IMG/VR virus record: IMGVR_UViG_3300007542_000202
Coordinates: 1 to 22,851 of that record
DNA from: a virus
Direction: 5' to 3' (one strand)
Length of the DNA stretch: 22,851 nt
Positions 1 to 9,579 of this stretch are shown here, piece after piece. Both the position numbers and the translations under genes were made by a program. Every line of letters begins with the position of its first letter. The first letter of the stretch is position 1. The notes beneath the pieces were generated by a model. It was not told where the DNA came from. It searched no databases and saw nothing but the letters and a program-made list of their open reading frames with translations.

Positions 1-423
1 AACTAGAGCTTCACCTGAAATTGCAGTATCAGTGGAGACATCTCCAATACTGTTAAGTAATGCTATCGGTGCTTCTTGGTTTGTCCAACGAGAACCATCC
101 CATACTAAAGCTTCACCTGTTGTAACAGGGACATCCGTAGAGACATCTCCAAGACCGTCTACACTCGTTGCAATACCGTCAACATAAGCTTTAATACTTT
201 GTTGAGTAGCAATTGCTGAACTTGAGTCTGAGATCATATCGTCTTCGTCAAGAATAGTATTCACACTTGCAGAAGATCCGTTGATTGTAATAGGTGCGAT
301 AATGTCAATCGTTCCACCAACTACGTTAGGATTAATATTATCTGTTCGTATGCTCCTAGCAGTTTGAGCAAAAGCAATGTTCGTCAGAAGTATAAGAATT
401 AAAAGCGTAATTAATTTATTCAT
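1..423 (-). CDS. Exported fibre-like protein, partial (3' end beyond the window)
   Basis: The reading frame is open from an ATG at 423 to the left edge, giving 141 residues. Residues 1-19 form a clear Sec signal peptide (MNKLITLLILILLTNIAFA, likely cleavage before QT). The mature part is Thr/Ser/Asn-rich and low in charge. It carries the ATQQSIKAYVDG motif common in phage tail-fibre proteins, then two related segments (GDVSTD... GEALVWDGSRW and GDVSTD...GEALV) typical of repeated fibre shafts. The start overlaps the stop of the upstream fibre-adaptor gene as TAATG and has AAGGA about 7 bases upstream. Its position next to a T7-type fibre gene argues for a receptor-binding or fibre role. A signal peptide on such a protein is unexpected, since tail fibres normally assemble in the cytoplasm. 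It could instead be an exported host-surface modifier. The fibre-like fold is inferred from motifs only. Confidence 0.75.
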   Translation of the reverse strand, partial: MNKLITLLILILLTNIAFAQTARSIRTDNINPNVVGGTIDIIAPITINGSSASVNTILDEDDMISDSSSAIATQQSIKAYVDGIATSVDGLGDVSTDVPVTTGEALVWDGSRWTNQEAPIALLNSIGDVSTDTAISGEALV

Positions 424-1355
424 TAGTAATTCCTTGAAATTTCAAAATATCGGTTTTCACTAGCATCGTACATTAATGTTAAAGTGTCGTTAAGGCCAAG
501 ATAAGCGTCGCCTTTTAATAAACACCCACCTGCCGTATCACTGTAAGGAATGTGAACAATGTTTGAAGCACTTTTTCCCATAAGTGTAATAACTGCTCCG
601 TTTACTGGAGGTGCAAGGAAAGGACTTACTGAAGTCGTAACAGGTCCTCCGTTCCCTTGAATTTTTAAAAATTGTTGGTGTCCAGCATTTACTGTAATCT
701 CTCCACCTGCAGTAATATTCTGAGTATTCGAGATAACCTTAGCACCACCTGATAGAGCGTCAACCCATGCTGACCCACTCCATGTCTTTATATGGTTTGT
801 AACTGTACCTGATGGAAGAATGGCCTCAGTTAACTCAGCAAGAGTAAGACCATACTCAAGCCCGTCACCTGCAGCGTTTACTTTTAAATAAGCATCAGCT
901 TCTGAAGCAAAACCTGGAGGAAATTGAACATCGATAGCAGTCTCATCATCCAAGTCATTTATTCTAAGTCCTTGAGTACCTTTATAGGCCAGACGTTGAA
1001 CAGCACCTGCAATAAGATCTAATGCAAGTTCAAACTTCTTAAGGTTAAAACCGTTCTTATCACGGAACTCATAAGACTGAGTAGGTTCATCGTTAGCTTG
1101 AAGAAGTAATAAGGTGTAATTAGTTGGAAGGTTAGCTGCAAGATTGACAGTACCTCCACCATCAACGTTGTCAAACTCAACACTACTTAAATATGTTACG
1201 TCGTCTCCACGTACTCGCTGAGTTTCGACACCTGAATCGTCATACTCAACAATCTCTAAGTCTGTTAAAGCTTCAATTTTGAAATCAAAAGTGTAAGCTG
1301 ATAATGAGCCTGTACCTGTATACGATTCTTTGGGTGCGTAGGTTGATCTTGACAT
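423..1355 (-). CDS. Tail fibre / fibre adaptor protein (T7 gp17 N-terminal-like)
   Basis: 310 residues. The first ~130 residues follow the pattern of the T7 gp17 head-binding domain family: an N-terminal Y-x-G-x-G-x-x-x-x-Y-x-F-x-F block, a predicted beta-sandwich, then the aromatic/acidic segment QSYEFRDKNGFNLKKFELALD leading into a short helix. The C-terminal ~100 residues look like a beta domain found in phage fibre tips (FLKIQGNGGPV, GAVITLMGK, LTLMYDASENRYFEISRNY). There is no signal peptide. It follows the giant ejection protein, the same relative position as gene 17 in T7. AAAGGA lies 7 bases before the ATG. At 310 residues it is shorter than T7 gp17 (about 550), so it probably anchors a second fibre component, plausibly the following gene. 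The N-terminal attachment role is a family inference. Confidence 0.8.
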   Translation of the reverse strand: MSRSTYAPKESYTGTGSLSAYTFDFKIEALTDLEIVEYDDSGVETQRVRGDDVTYLSSVEFDNVDGGGTVNLAANLPTNYTLLLLQANDEPTQSYEFRDKNGFNLKKFELALDLIAGAVQRLAYKGTQGLRINDLDDETAIDVQFPPGFASEADAYLKVNAAGDGLEYGLTLAELTEAILPSGTVTNHIKTWSGSAWVDALSGGAKVISNTQNITAGGEITVNAGHQQFLKIQGNGGPVTTSVSPFLAPPVNGAVITLMGKSASNIVHIPYSDTAGGCLLKGDAYLGLNDTLTLMYDASENRYFEISRNY

Positions 1356-1370
1356 ATTAAAATCCTTTCA

Positions 1371-4300
1371 TTAATCTTTTTTACTGTCAATCTTTTTGAC
1401 TTGGTTCGTTATATGATTCTTAACATCTTTCACAGTTTCAAATCCTATAAATAAGTTCGCATTTTCCACAATCTCAGTCAATTTTTGATTATCATTATCC
1501 GATAACAATACTGCGATATAATCATTTGCCCCAAATCTATGAGCACCGTAAAGGTTATCTGTAGAAGGTTCTATTTGAAAAGAGCTAAGTCTCTTGGCAT
1601 TGTCCTCAAGACTCCATTTCATAGCTTTTTCTTGCTCTCTAGTGTCCTTAGACACCCTACCGTTATCGGTAAGGCCAAGGGAAGGATCTGCGTCATCAAT
1701 TTCCTCCCATCTTTGTTCAGTAAATTGATAAACACCTGCCGCACCTGTATTAGGGTCTACATCTTGCCAATCATTAATTTTGAAAGTGTCTAAAATATCT
1801 TCAGGTAGTAAATGAGTTTGGTCGGCATTAGGTGCTAAATCCCTTTGTAATTCCTCAAGAGCTTCGATATCTTCTTGCATGTCGGGATTATCTCCATGAC
1901 GTTCCTTGAAAAGTCTTATCTCATTAGCTAAACGGTCAGCTTCTCTTCCTAAAAATCCTCCAACAGCTCCAGGTAAACCTGTGTTATGGATAGTTTGTAA
2001 AATCTCTTGTGGACCTCTAATTGGAAAACCTCCTCCAAGATAAGAAGCTGTGGCAAAAAGTGACTTACGTTGTTGTTTACTTAATCTATCACCTTGTAAG
2101 AAATCGGCTAATGCTGAAACAAACGTTGCCATATCTGAAAATACTGCATTGATAGGAAGACGTACTTCTTTTTTACGTCTAAACCCACCTATAGCAAATT
2201 GGAAATCTCTTGCTACTGGTGTAACGTCAATTACACTTTTAGCTGGAGCAAGTGCAAAAGTCCCTACGGTATTGCCAAAGAACTTTTTAAGATCATTTAA
2301 GTCATTAACTTTCGCTAACTCTTTTATAGGACTATCATCTTCACCACGTATGCTAGAAATATAAAGCTGAGTCAACCCTTGAATCATTATGAAGGAACCT
2401 ATTGTAGCTGCAGCGTCCTTAGTATTTTTGTAATATTGTTTGGTGTCTCCAATCTTTTCTGCTTGTTTAGCTTTTTGTAATGATAGTCTAACTTTACGAC
2501 CCTCCGACATTGCTGTATTTAACTGTGCTCTTGAGTCTGTATAAAATGCTGTGAAAACTCTCATCAATGATACTTTCTCTATAGCAGATTTGTCGATCTT
2601 AGCACTTGTAGTTAATGCTAAGTCTGCTATCTGTTTAGCATATCTTTTAGCTTCTAGTTGTTTCTCAGCTTCAGTCATTGTATCAAGTTTTTCTTGTGGG
2701 AAAGCTTTTACATCTCCATTCATAAATTGAGAGTAAGAGGCAAGTGTTACTGCAGCTTTAATTTGAATATCGAGCTTAGTAAGTCCCCACATTGCAGCGT
2801 CTACCATTTTTTGCTTCGAGTTCTTCAACCATGCCATTTTCTTCGATTGCTTACCTGTTCTCTTCGTTTCAGGAATAAACTCGTAACTAGATTTTATAAC
2901 TGTGTCGTCTATGGAGTCTTGATTAAAAATTAAATCAGGATTAATTTCTGCGGCCATATTAAACATCTCATTATAATTATCGAGATTACTTAAAATTGCG
3001 CCTATTGATTTAGCGATATATCTACCACCCTTTGGACCCATTCTTAATGCAGCAGCTCCTAATGATACAGGTTGCATAGCTACTGATGAAAATTTAAAAC
3101 CTAAGTTAGCTACACTGAAGTTATTAACCAAGAATTTATAAACTGTATCTGCAGATCTAGCAGCATCAGAAAAAGGATTCAAAGCGTCTTGGTCATGGGA
3201 GTTACCTACAGTCTCAATCACTCCTGCAGTCATAGTTTTATATTTAGCTTCACCTACAGTCGCAATAATAGCGTTACTATAAGCTTCATTTCTCAATAAT
3301 TTTAAAACATCAGTACCAGCCTCTCTATATGACAAGTCGTGAATAGTCTCTTCAAAAGCGTGAAGTAGTTGTTTGAAATCAGTATCTAAAGCTCTACTTG
3401 AACCAAGACGATCCATTAATCGACCTTGTTCAGTTTGTTCAGCAGCTCTTAATCTACCGTAAAGTTTGTTGTCTTGTTTCTCACCAAACATAGAAAGCTT
3501 TTTGTCTCCCATCATATCTAGAAAACGATTAAGCTTCTCAGTAGGATTAGTGTTAAGGTAATTTAGAGGGACATATCCTCCTTCGTAAACTCTACCTTTG
3601 AACTCAATGGGTACACCTTTAACCATTGTAGGAGTTACGCCTGTAGTTCTTTCATGTAGTGCAATACTCTCTTCTTCAAAACTTTTGAAAATATTTATAA
3701 AATTCTGAGACAACTTAGCGTCTTTATGATCTAGATGTTGTTCTAATACTTTAGCTACAACATCTGCGTTCAACGCTTCACCTGTGACAGGATTTATAAA
3801 ATTTTGCATCCTTTCTCTAGCTTGAGGATCGCCAAGATAAGCGAATAGCATCCATAAATCTGACTTTGACATTTTACCATTACCTAATTCAGCAATGTTG
3901 TTAAATTCTGGTATGGTTACAAATTCGTTAAAAGCTGCTGCAAAATCCTTTTCACCATATTGAGCTGCGATTTTCTTTATTTGTTTAATTAATGCAAAGT
4001 TCTTAGATCTTTTCGATGTCTCTGCTTCAGTCATAGGAACTACTAGATTTTGATAATGTTCACCGCTTAAGTTCTCTTGATCTAATTCAGTTACTACGTT
4101 TTTAAAGTTAGTTAAAAAAGAACCTGCAAGAGCTACATTCTCGTTAATTCTTTGAGTAATATCTTTAGAGTTTTTGTTACGGACTTGCTGCAGTCTCGAC
4201 TCTTTATAGTTAGGATGTTCTTGAAGGTTTAAAACAGCGTCGGTTACTATCGCCTCTTCCGTTTGAAGTTTACCTTCCTTTGCTCTTTTATCCTGAACTC

Positions 4301-7250
4301 TTAATAACTTATTTTTTAATTTAGCTTGCTTCTCTAAAGTTCTGAGTCGATCTGTAATATTAAGATACTGTTCAACTGTAAGATCCGTTCCAGTTTTCCT
4401 AGTATCTGCCAAAGCTTCATTGGCCACTATACTTTCACCTCTACTATCGAGCTGCTGTAAAAAATCAATGTAAGCATCTCGTCTTGTCGCTTTAGGTGAA
4501 GGTGAAGTTAAGTCAAATAGATCTAGTATCTCATTTACCTGAGTAGTTAAACCTGCTTGCTTAAAAACCTTCATACCTTTTTTACTGGTGACACGTTTGA
4601 GAAATTGTTTAGCGTCATTTATCTTAGCTCTAGCTTTTAAAGACTCTCTTGTAAGCTCTACGTTTTGCATAGCTCTTTCTTTTGCTACAAACGCTTGCTC
4701 TACTTCATTTTTAAGAATATGATTGACAGCTTTTCTATTGTAGTCTTTTTCGGCTTTGTTAAACTGTCTAGGGTTAACATGAGCTACCTTGGTATTTTTA
4801 ACTTTTACTCTTGCTGTGTTATTAAGTTCTTCGATTCTAGGTAAAGGTAATGCTATTTTCTTAACACCTTGCTTTACTGTACTCCACTCATTATCTTTTA
4901 ATATTTCCATCTCTCTACGGTGAAGTTTATTATAATCGTCGAAAACTTTGTCTCGTCGTTGTTCCATTCTCTCTGCACGACTTTCACGAACTTGACTTCT
5001 AAGTTCTTCAGTTTCAAGTCTTCTCGCAGTTAGAAATTCTTGTTTAGTAGGTGCATTAGCAAGAACTCTTAATAGCGATTCACCGTCGGGCATACCTGAA
5101 CGACTAGCAGCTTCTTCTAAAGTGATACCACCCTCTACAAATACTTTACGTTTCTGCAACATTGGGTCAGTAACATATACTTCTCTCATATCTTCGGGAA
5201 GTGTCGCAGGATCAATTGCAAACTGTGAGTAACCTTTTTTAGCGTGTTTCGCTACAACCACTTCTTTATTAGGTTTAAATAATTCTACAATTCGATTAAC
5301 TTCAGCAAACTCTTCTTCTTGTCGTTGTTTGATTAACTTCTCATTTAATCTGACAACTTTATTTTCAGTTCGTTGCTCTCTATTTTCAAACTCTTCATTC
5401 ATCAGTTTTGAAACTTCGCCTCTAACTTTCTTTTGAGTAGCATCATACTTTTCAACTTGTTTATCAGGTAAAACTTCTTTTATCTTTTGAGTAAAAGTAA
5501 TAGTGTCTTCGATGTATCCTATTTCACCAGTTCTCTTGGTAGATTCTCGTACTTCTTTACTTAAAGCATCTAACTCTTCAATTTGTTGAGGTGATAATTG
5601 TTCTCCAGGACCAAGAGAATTTAAGAACTCAGCTCTCTTAGATTCAGCTTCATTAAAACGTTTTAAAACTTCTCTACTTTCTAGAGGGTTTGGAGCTTCA
5701 GGATTCAGTCTAGCCCAATCTGAGACTGTAGGTACCTCATCTACAAGATCCATGAACTGATGTAACTCTAACCCTGCTCCTGCAGAATCAGATTCAGTTA
5801 CGTCCATCTCTTTAATTTTCGCAGCAAGTTCAGGATTACTTTCAGCTAATGCTTGTATGTCGTTTTCTGTAAACCATACTTTATCCTGAAAACCTGCTTC
5901 AGAAAACATATCCCTTCTTAAGCTAGTTACTTGTTCGGGCGATAGTTTTTTAAGATTTGTTTGAATAGACATGTTAGCTACATTCAACATATCAGTCTGA
6001 GTTTCTAGAGCAGTAAGAGCATCTGTGATTGCTTGAAATTGCTCACGCTGTTCCTGGATTTCTATTATCTCAGAGTTACGTTTATCGAGTGCTCTCTTAA
6101 ATTTAGGAGCTACAACTAAACCTGATACTGCCGCAGATCCTCCACCTGCTAACCCTCCTACTGCCCCTGTACGTCCGATACGTTTTTGAATTTTGGGATC
6201 ATTAGCTATTTGATTTGCAGTAAGAGTTAAAGCATTAGCAAAACCTTCAATTGACTGATCTGACTTAGCGTAGTTCTCACCTGCTATTTGCACTACTTCT
6301 GCGGCCATCTCTTCTGATGCGCTTATACCTGCAGATTGTAAGACATTACCAAGGAGAGTTGTCGCTGTTTTAAGTGTAGTATTTTTAACAACTTTCTCAG
6401 CTAACGTTTTACCTGCGAGTTTTTTAAGACCTGCTCCCAACGCTCCAGCAGTCAAAGCTTCACCCATACCTGCAGCTACACCTACACCTATTGAGATTCT
6501 ATCCATCTGATCTCTACTTAGATCAAGAGGTTTACCATCGTCACCTTTCATTGATGAGATTTCATCAAATGTGCTATCTGCAGTTTTCTCATAAGCTCTA
6601 AGTATCATAAATGTACTTGTAGCTGCACCGAATCCTGTAGTCGCACCTGCTACAGCACCTGCTGGAATAGGTGCGACTAGTCCTACACCTGCTCCAAAAG
6701 CTGTTGACGCTGCAATGGTTTCTTTATTGTCGATCAGAGTCTCAACCATATCACCCATTACACCTGCAGCTTCACCTATAAGTTGTTCATTTTCTGTTAA
6801 GCCGAATGAGTCTACTCGTTCTTGTCTTTCAGTTTTAAGGTAAGAGAGAAATTCTTCTTCGTGGTCCTGAAGTCCTGATCTTCTTTTCTTAGATTGAAGA
6901 TCTTGAATACTTCCTTCAACTTCTCTTTTATCTATCAAGTTATATTTTATAAAACTTATCTGCTTTCCGATTTTATCAAATATACCGATCTCATCTTGAA
7001 TCGAAGCTGCATGTTCACTTGACTGAGACATGTAATCTTTTACAGGTTTAGAAACTGTGGCAGGTACACGCTCTTGAATTTTAACTTCAGGTTCAAGCTC
7101 ATCCTTCATACTAGTGTAATCGTCGGCATGTAAGTCAAGGTGTTCAGCTCTTTGAATATTTTTAACAGCTATCTCAGGTGATTGATTGTCTGTAACTCTT
7201 AGAATCTTTTGAACATCTGAATCGGTATCTTCATTAATAAAAGTGCTCAT
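1371..7250 (-). CDS. Giant internal virion / DNA-ejection protein with transglycosylase-like C-terminus
   Basis: 1959 residues, the largest gene here. It sits where T7 gp16 (about 1300 residues) sits, directly after a gp15-like gene with a TAATG overlap. Glycine/alanine-rich hydrophobic stretches lie at about 175-218, 252-280 and 360-385, suited to membrane insertion. A very long charged, probably coiled-coil region runs from about 385 to 1000. Around residue 1380 the motif FSVANLGFKFSSVAMQPV, and around 1560 VSLMRVFTAFYTDSRAQL, resemble segments recurring in giant phage virion proteins. The C-terminus (about 1825-1930) contains GAAGVYQFTEQRW, DNGRVSKDTREQEKAMKW and NLYGAHRFGAND, matching the later half of phage lysozyme-like/SLT domains. 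The usual E-S-G-N catalytic block before GAAG is not evident. In T7 the transglycosylase is N-terminal; here it is C-terminal. An ejectosome role is well supported by context; enzymatic activity is doubtful. Confidence 0.8.
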   Translation of the reverse strand: MSTFINEDTDSDVQKILRVTDNQSPEIAVKNIQRAEHLDLHADDYTSMKDELEPEVKIQERVPATVSKPVKDYMSQSSEHAASIQDEIGIFDKIGKQISFIKYNLIDKREVEGSIQDLQSKKRRSGLQDHEEEFLSYLKTERQERVDSFGLTENEQLIGEAAGVMGDMVETLIDNKETIAASTAFGAGVGLVAPIPAGAVAGATTGFGAATSTFMILRAYEKTADSTFDEISSMKGDDGKPLDLSRDQMDRISIGVGVAAGMGEALTAGALGAGLKKLAGKTLAEKVVKNTTLKTATTLLGNVLQSAGISASEEMAAEVVQIAGENYAKSDQSIEGFANALTLTANQIANDPKIQKRIGRTGAVGGLAGGGSAAVSGLVVAPKFKRALDKRNSEIIEIQEQREQFQAITDALTALETQTDMLNVANMSIQTNLKKLSPEQVTSLRRDMFSEAGFQDKVWFTENDIQALAESNPELAAKIKEMDVTESDSAGAGLELHQFMDLVDEVPTVSDWARLNPEAPNPLESREVLKRFNEAESKRAEFLNSLGPGEQLSPQQIEELDALSKEVRESTKRTGEIGYIEDTITFTQKIKEVLPDKQVEKYDATQKKVRGEVSKLMNEEFENREQRTENKVVRLNEKLIKQRQEEEFAEVNRIVELFKPNKEVVVAKHAKKGYSQFAIDPATLPEDMREVYVTDPMLQKRKVFVEGGITLEEAASRSGMPDGESLLRVLANAPTKQEFLTARRLETEELRSQVRESRAERMEQRRDKVFDDYNKLHRREMEILKDNEWSTVKQGVKKIALPLPRIEELNNTARVKVKNTKVAHVNPRQFNKAEKDYNRKAVNHILKNEVEQAFVAKERAMQNVELTRESLKARAKINDAKQFLKRVTSKKGMKVFKQAGLTTQVNEILDLFDLTSPSPKATRRDAYIDFLQQLDSRGESIVANEALADTRKTGTDLTVEQYLNITDRLRTLEKQAKLKNKLLRVQDKRAKEGKLQTEEAIVTDAVLNLQEHPNYKESRLQQVRNKNSKDITQRINENVALAGSFLTNFKNVVTELDQENLSGEHYQNLVVPMTEAETSKRSKNFALIKQIKKIAAQYGEKDFAAAFNEFVTIPEFNNIAELGNGKMSKSDLWMLFAYLGDPQARERMQNFINPVTGEALNADVVAKVLEQHLDHKDAKLSQNFINIFKSFEEESIALHERTTGVTPTMVKGVPIEFKGRVYEGGYVPLNYLNTNPTEKLNRFLDMMGDKKLSMFGEKQDNKLYGRLRAAEQTEQGRLMDRLGSSRALDTDFKQLLHAFEETIHDLSYREAGTDVLKLLRNEAYSNAIIATVGEAKYKTMTAGVIETVGNSHDQDALNPFSDAARSADTVYKFLVNNFSVANLGFKFSSVAMQPVSLGAAALRMGPKGGRYIAKSIGAILSNLDNYNEMFNMAAEINPDLIFNQDSIDDTVIKSSYEFIPETKRTGKQSKKMAWLKNSKQKMVDAAMWGLTKLDIQIKAAVTLASYSQFMNGDVKAFPQEKLDTMTEAEKQLEAKRYAKQIADLALTTSAKIDKSAIEKVSLMRVFTAFYTDSRAQLNTAMSEGRKVRLSLQKAKQAEKIGDTKQYYKNTKDAAATIGSFIMIQGLTQLYISSIRGEDDSPIKELAKVNDLNDLKKFFGNTVGTFALAPAKSVIDVTPVARDFQFAIGGFRRKKEVRLPINAVFSDMATFVSALADFLQGDRLSKQQRKSLFATASYLGGGFPIRGPQEILQTIHNTGLPGAVGGFLGREADRLANEIRLFKERHGDNPDMQEDIEALEELQRDLAPNADQTHLLPEDILDTFKINDWQDVDPNTGAAGVYQFTEQRWEEIDDADPSLGLTDNGRVSKDTREQEKAMKWSLEDNAKRLSSFQIEPSTDNLYGAHRFGANDYIAVLLSDNDNQKLTEIVENANLFIGFETVKDVKNHITNQVKKIDSKKD

Positions 7251-9085
7251 TATTTACTCTCTTCGACATATTTTAAAAATGCAGGGTCAGTAGGTGCAGG
7301 TGGCCCAGATCTGTTAAACTGTTTCATATATGCAAATCGTAATTGATTAACTCTACGTGAATCTAACCCTTCAAGAGGATTAACTCTCGGAGTTCTTGTA
7401 GTTACAGCTCTTGGTGTACCTTGAGGTTTCTTAGGAGGCACGAAGTTCCCTCCAGGTTGGAAACTACTTCCAAAGAAGCTGCTTTTAGTAGCTTGTTTAA
7501 TATATTGATCTACGTAATCACTTATTTGTTTCCGTGAAAGGTTCTCATCAAAACCATCCATAAAATCGGTTAAATCATCGTAAGCTTGATTAAGTTTTAA
7601 AGCATCGTCTTCTTCTATTTTACCGCCATCCATCTCGATAAGTTCTTGAGCAATTAGTTTTTGCTTAAGCATACTTGAAGCAGTCTTATAAACTTTCTGA
7701 GATATTGCGAACTCTGATTTACCTTTTTTACTTTTCCTTGAAAGGAATTTATCACTCATTCTTCTCTTATCGGATTCAGATAATCCTACTAGTTGTTCTT
7801 GAAATTGAGCTGCACTCATGTCTTCTACTCTTAAATTAGGGTCATTACCAAGAAGAATATCATGAACTTTAACTAGCTGCTTTTGATCGGTTTTTTTAGG
7901 AGAATCAAACTCTTCAATAATTGCTTTCTGTTGTTTAGAGTTTAGATTATCCCATGTTGCTTTATACACAGGGTGTTTTTCAAGATCAGCTATACCGTGA
8001 ATCTGACCATTTCTTTTTAAATCATTAAGTGTACCGCTAAGTCTTTCATAATTAGCATTTTCTTTATTCTTTCTGATAGTGTTACGTCTGCTAGTATTTG
8101 CTGCAGTTATCTTAAGAACTTCAGTTTTAATCTCAGGGTCTTTTATAAGGTCTATTGCAGCTTGAACATTATCGGGACCTTTAGATTCTACATTAGCCGC
8201 TACTTTATACGCTTCTTTCTGTTTTTCTTCTTTGTTAAGTTTTTTTAATATCCCGTCTTGACCTTTAGGATCTATATAAGATTTATAACGATCCATCATA
8301 GTCTTAGCTTGTTCAGTCTGACCTGCAGCTATCATATTTTCGATAGATGTCTTTACACCGTCACTCATCTCTTTAGCTGCTCTAGCTTTAGCTATGGGTG
8401 ACATTTTTACTTTTACCATCTTCCCATCTGCGTCTGGGTAGATGTGAGTCCATGTTTTAGCGTCATCTGGAAGAACTTCGACGGTCCCTTTTTCAACACC
8501 TCTAATCGCTACAGTAGTCTTAATGTCTGCAAGATTTTGATCAAAAGGGAGAAACGAACCTGGGTCATTAGATTGAACGTAAGACGCATTTACTGGAAGA
8601 CTATCTTTTTTTAATTTTAGATCAGACTCGTACAGACTATTCTTGTAAGCTTCTTGGTGTGCTCCACGTTGCTTTAAAACATGTAATCTATTTTTATCAC
8701 TTATTTTTCCTAGATTACCTGTTAGATGTCTTTTTACTCTACTACTTACATCACTATATTTACTTAGAATTTCGGCTTGTTTTTCTTTTTCTTCAACTTC
8801 AAATTTAGCGTAAGCATCAGTAGGATCACCTTCTACGTTTTTCAACTGTTGTAATTTTTGAATCTGCCATGTGCTATATTCTTTATCAGCTTCGCTAGTC
8901 AGTTGGTTAATTTTATCGTTCTCGTATTGTTGGTAAATATCGGCACCTTTTTCAACTAATGAAGTTACAGCACCAGTTTGTTGTAGGATCTGACTAGACT
9001 GATCTCTAACATTAAGATTTATTCTACCTGTAGGAGTTGTATCGGCAGTCTCCTGGACTTGTTGTATTCTAGGTATTCGTACCAT
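7250..9085 (-). CDS. Internal virion protein (T7 gp15-like position)
   Basis: 611 residues, predicted almost wholly helical and rich in K, E, Q and D, with no signal peptide or membrane span. The segment IENMIAAGQTEQAKTMMDRYKSYID (about 250-275) is a helical-hairpin pattern common in phage internal core proteins. The C-terminal ~70 residues are Pro/Arg/Gly-rich and look disordered. The gene lies between a gp14-like and a gp16-like gene, as T7 gene 15 (747 residues) does. The start has AGGAG 9 bases upstream and follows the previous stop within a TAACAATG junction. It probably forms part of the internal core that is ejected with the DNA. The assignment rests mainly on order, size and composition; specific residue conservation with gp15 cannot be claimed by eye. 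Confidence 0.65.
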   Translation of the reverse strand: MVRIPRIQQVQETADTTPTGRINLNVRDQSSQILQQTGAVTSLVEKGADIYQQYENDKINQLTSEADKEYSTWQIQKLQQLKNVEGDPTDAYAKFEVEEKEKQAEILSKYSDVSSRVKRHLTGNLGKISDKNRLHVLKQRGAHQEAYKNSLYESDLKLKKDSLPVNASYVQSNDPGSFLPFDQNLADIKTTVAIRGVEKGTVEVLPDDAKTWTHIYPDADGKMVKVKMSPIAKARAAKEMSDGVKTSIENMIAAGQTEQAKTMMDRYKSYIDPKGQDGILKKLNKEEKQKEAYKVAANVESKGPDNVQAAIDLIKDPEIKTEVLKITAANTSRRNTIRKNKENANYERLSGTLNDLKRNGQIHGIADLEKHPVYKATWDNLNSKQQKAIIEEFDSPKKTDQKQLVKVHDILLGNDPNLRVEDMSAAQFQEQLVGLSESDKRRMSDKFLSRKSKKGKSEFAISQKVYKTASSMLKQKLIAQELIEMDGGKIEEDDALKLNQAYDDLTDFMDGFDENLSRKQISDYVDQYIKQATKSSFFGSSFQPGGNFVPPKKPQGTPRAVTTRTPRVNPLEGLDSRRVNQLRFAYMKQFNRSGPPAPTDPAFLKYVEESK

Positions 9086-9087
9086 TG

Positions 9088-9579
9088 TTATCTGCTCCTT
9101 TGGTAGCCTGTAAGTCCTGACTGAGAGGCACCTAACACGCTTTGAAACATTACTTGTGAAGCTCTCGCTTGAGCTTGACTAAAATCTAAAGTTGATCCCA
9201 TTCTAATAGCTCTAGCTTCTCTCTCATAACCAAGGGATCTTTCTTGTGCTCTTTTTTCGATTTCCATTTTATTTAGATCAGCAATAAATTTAGACTCTTC
9301 TCTAATAGCTCCTGCAGTACCGAAACTAGTGTCAATATTAGCTGCACTTAAAGCAAGTTGTTGATCACTTAGAGTTTGATCAATCACTTTCTGATATTTA
9401 GCTTGAGCTGTGTATCCTTCAATCTCTGCATCGTAAGCGTCAAGTTCTGCAAACTCGGCGTTCATTTCAGCTATATCTCTATTTAACTCTGCTGTTGCTT
9501 TAATATTTTCCGCTGCAAAATAACCTGCAGCTAATTGTAAACCTGCTTGAGCACCGTATAAAGCTGCTAGTCCACTCAT
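9088..9579 (-). CDS. Internal virion protein (T7 gp14-like)
   Basis: 163 residues. It opens with a hydrophobic Gly/Ala segment (SGLAALYGAQAGLQLAAGYFAA, about residues 2-23), then a long amphipathic helical part rich in Ala and Glu. The pattern ALSAANIDTSFGTAGAIREE followed by a charged helix is typical of gp14-like core proteins in podoviruses, in which a hydrophobic N-terminus precedes a helical body. T7 gp14 is 196 residues and inserts in the outer membrane during ejection. The start overlaps the upstream nozzle gene stop as ATGA and has AAGGAG 6 bases upstream, one of the strongest ribosome sites in the window. The role as the outer-membrane part of an ejection channel is inferred from family and position. 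Confidence 0.7.
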   Translation of the reverse strand: MSGLAALYGAQAGLQLAAGYFAAENIKATAELNRDIAEMNAEFAELDAYDAEIEGYTAQAKYQKVIDQTLSDQQLALSAANIDTSFGTAGAIREESKFIADLNKMEIEKRAQERSLGYEREARAIRMGSTLDFSQAQARASQVMFQSVLGASQSGLTGYQRSR

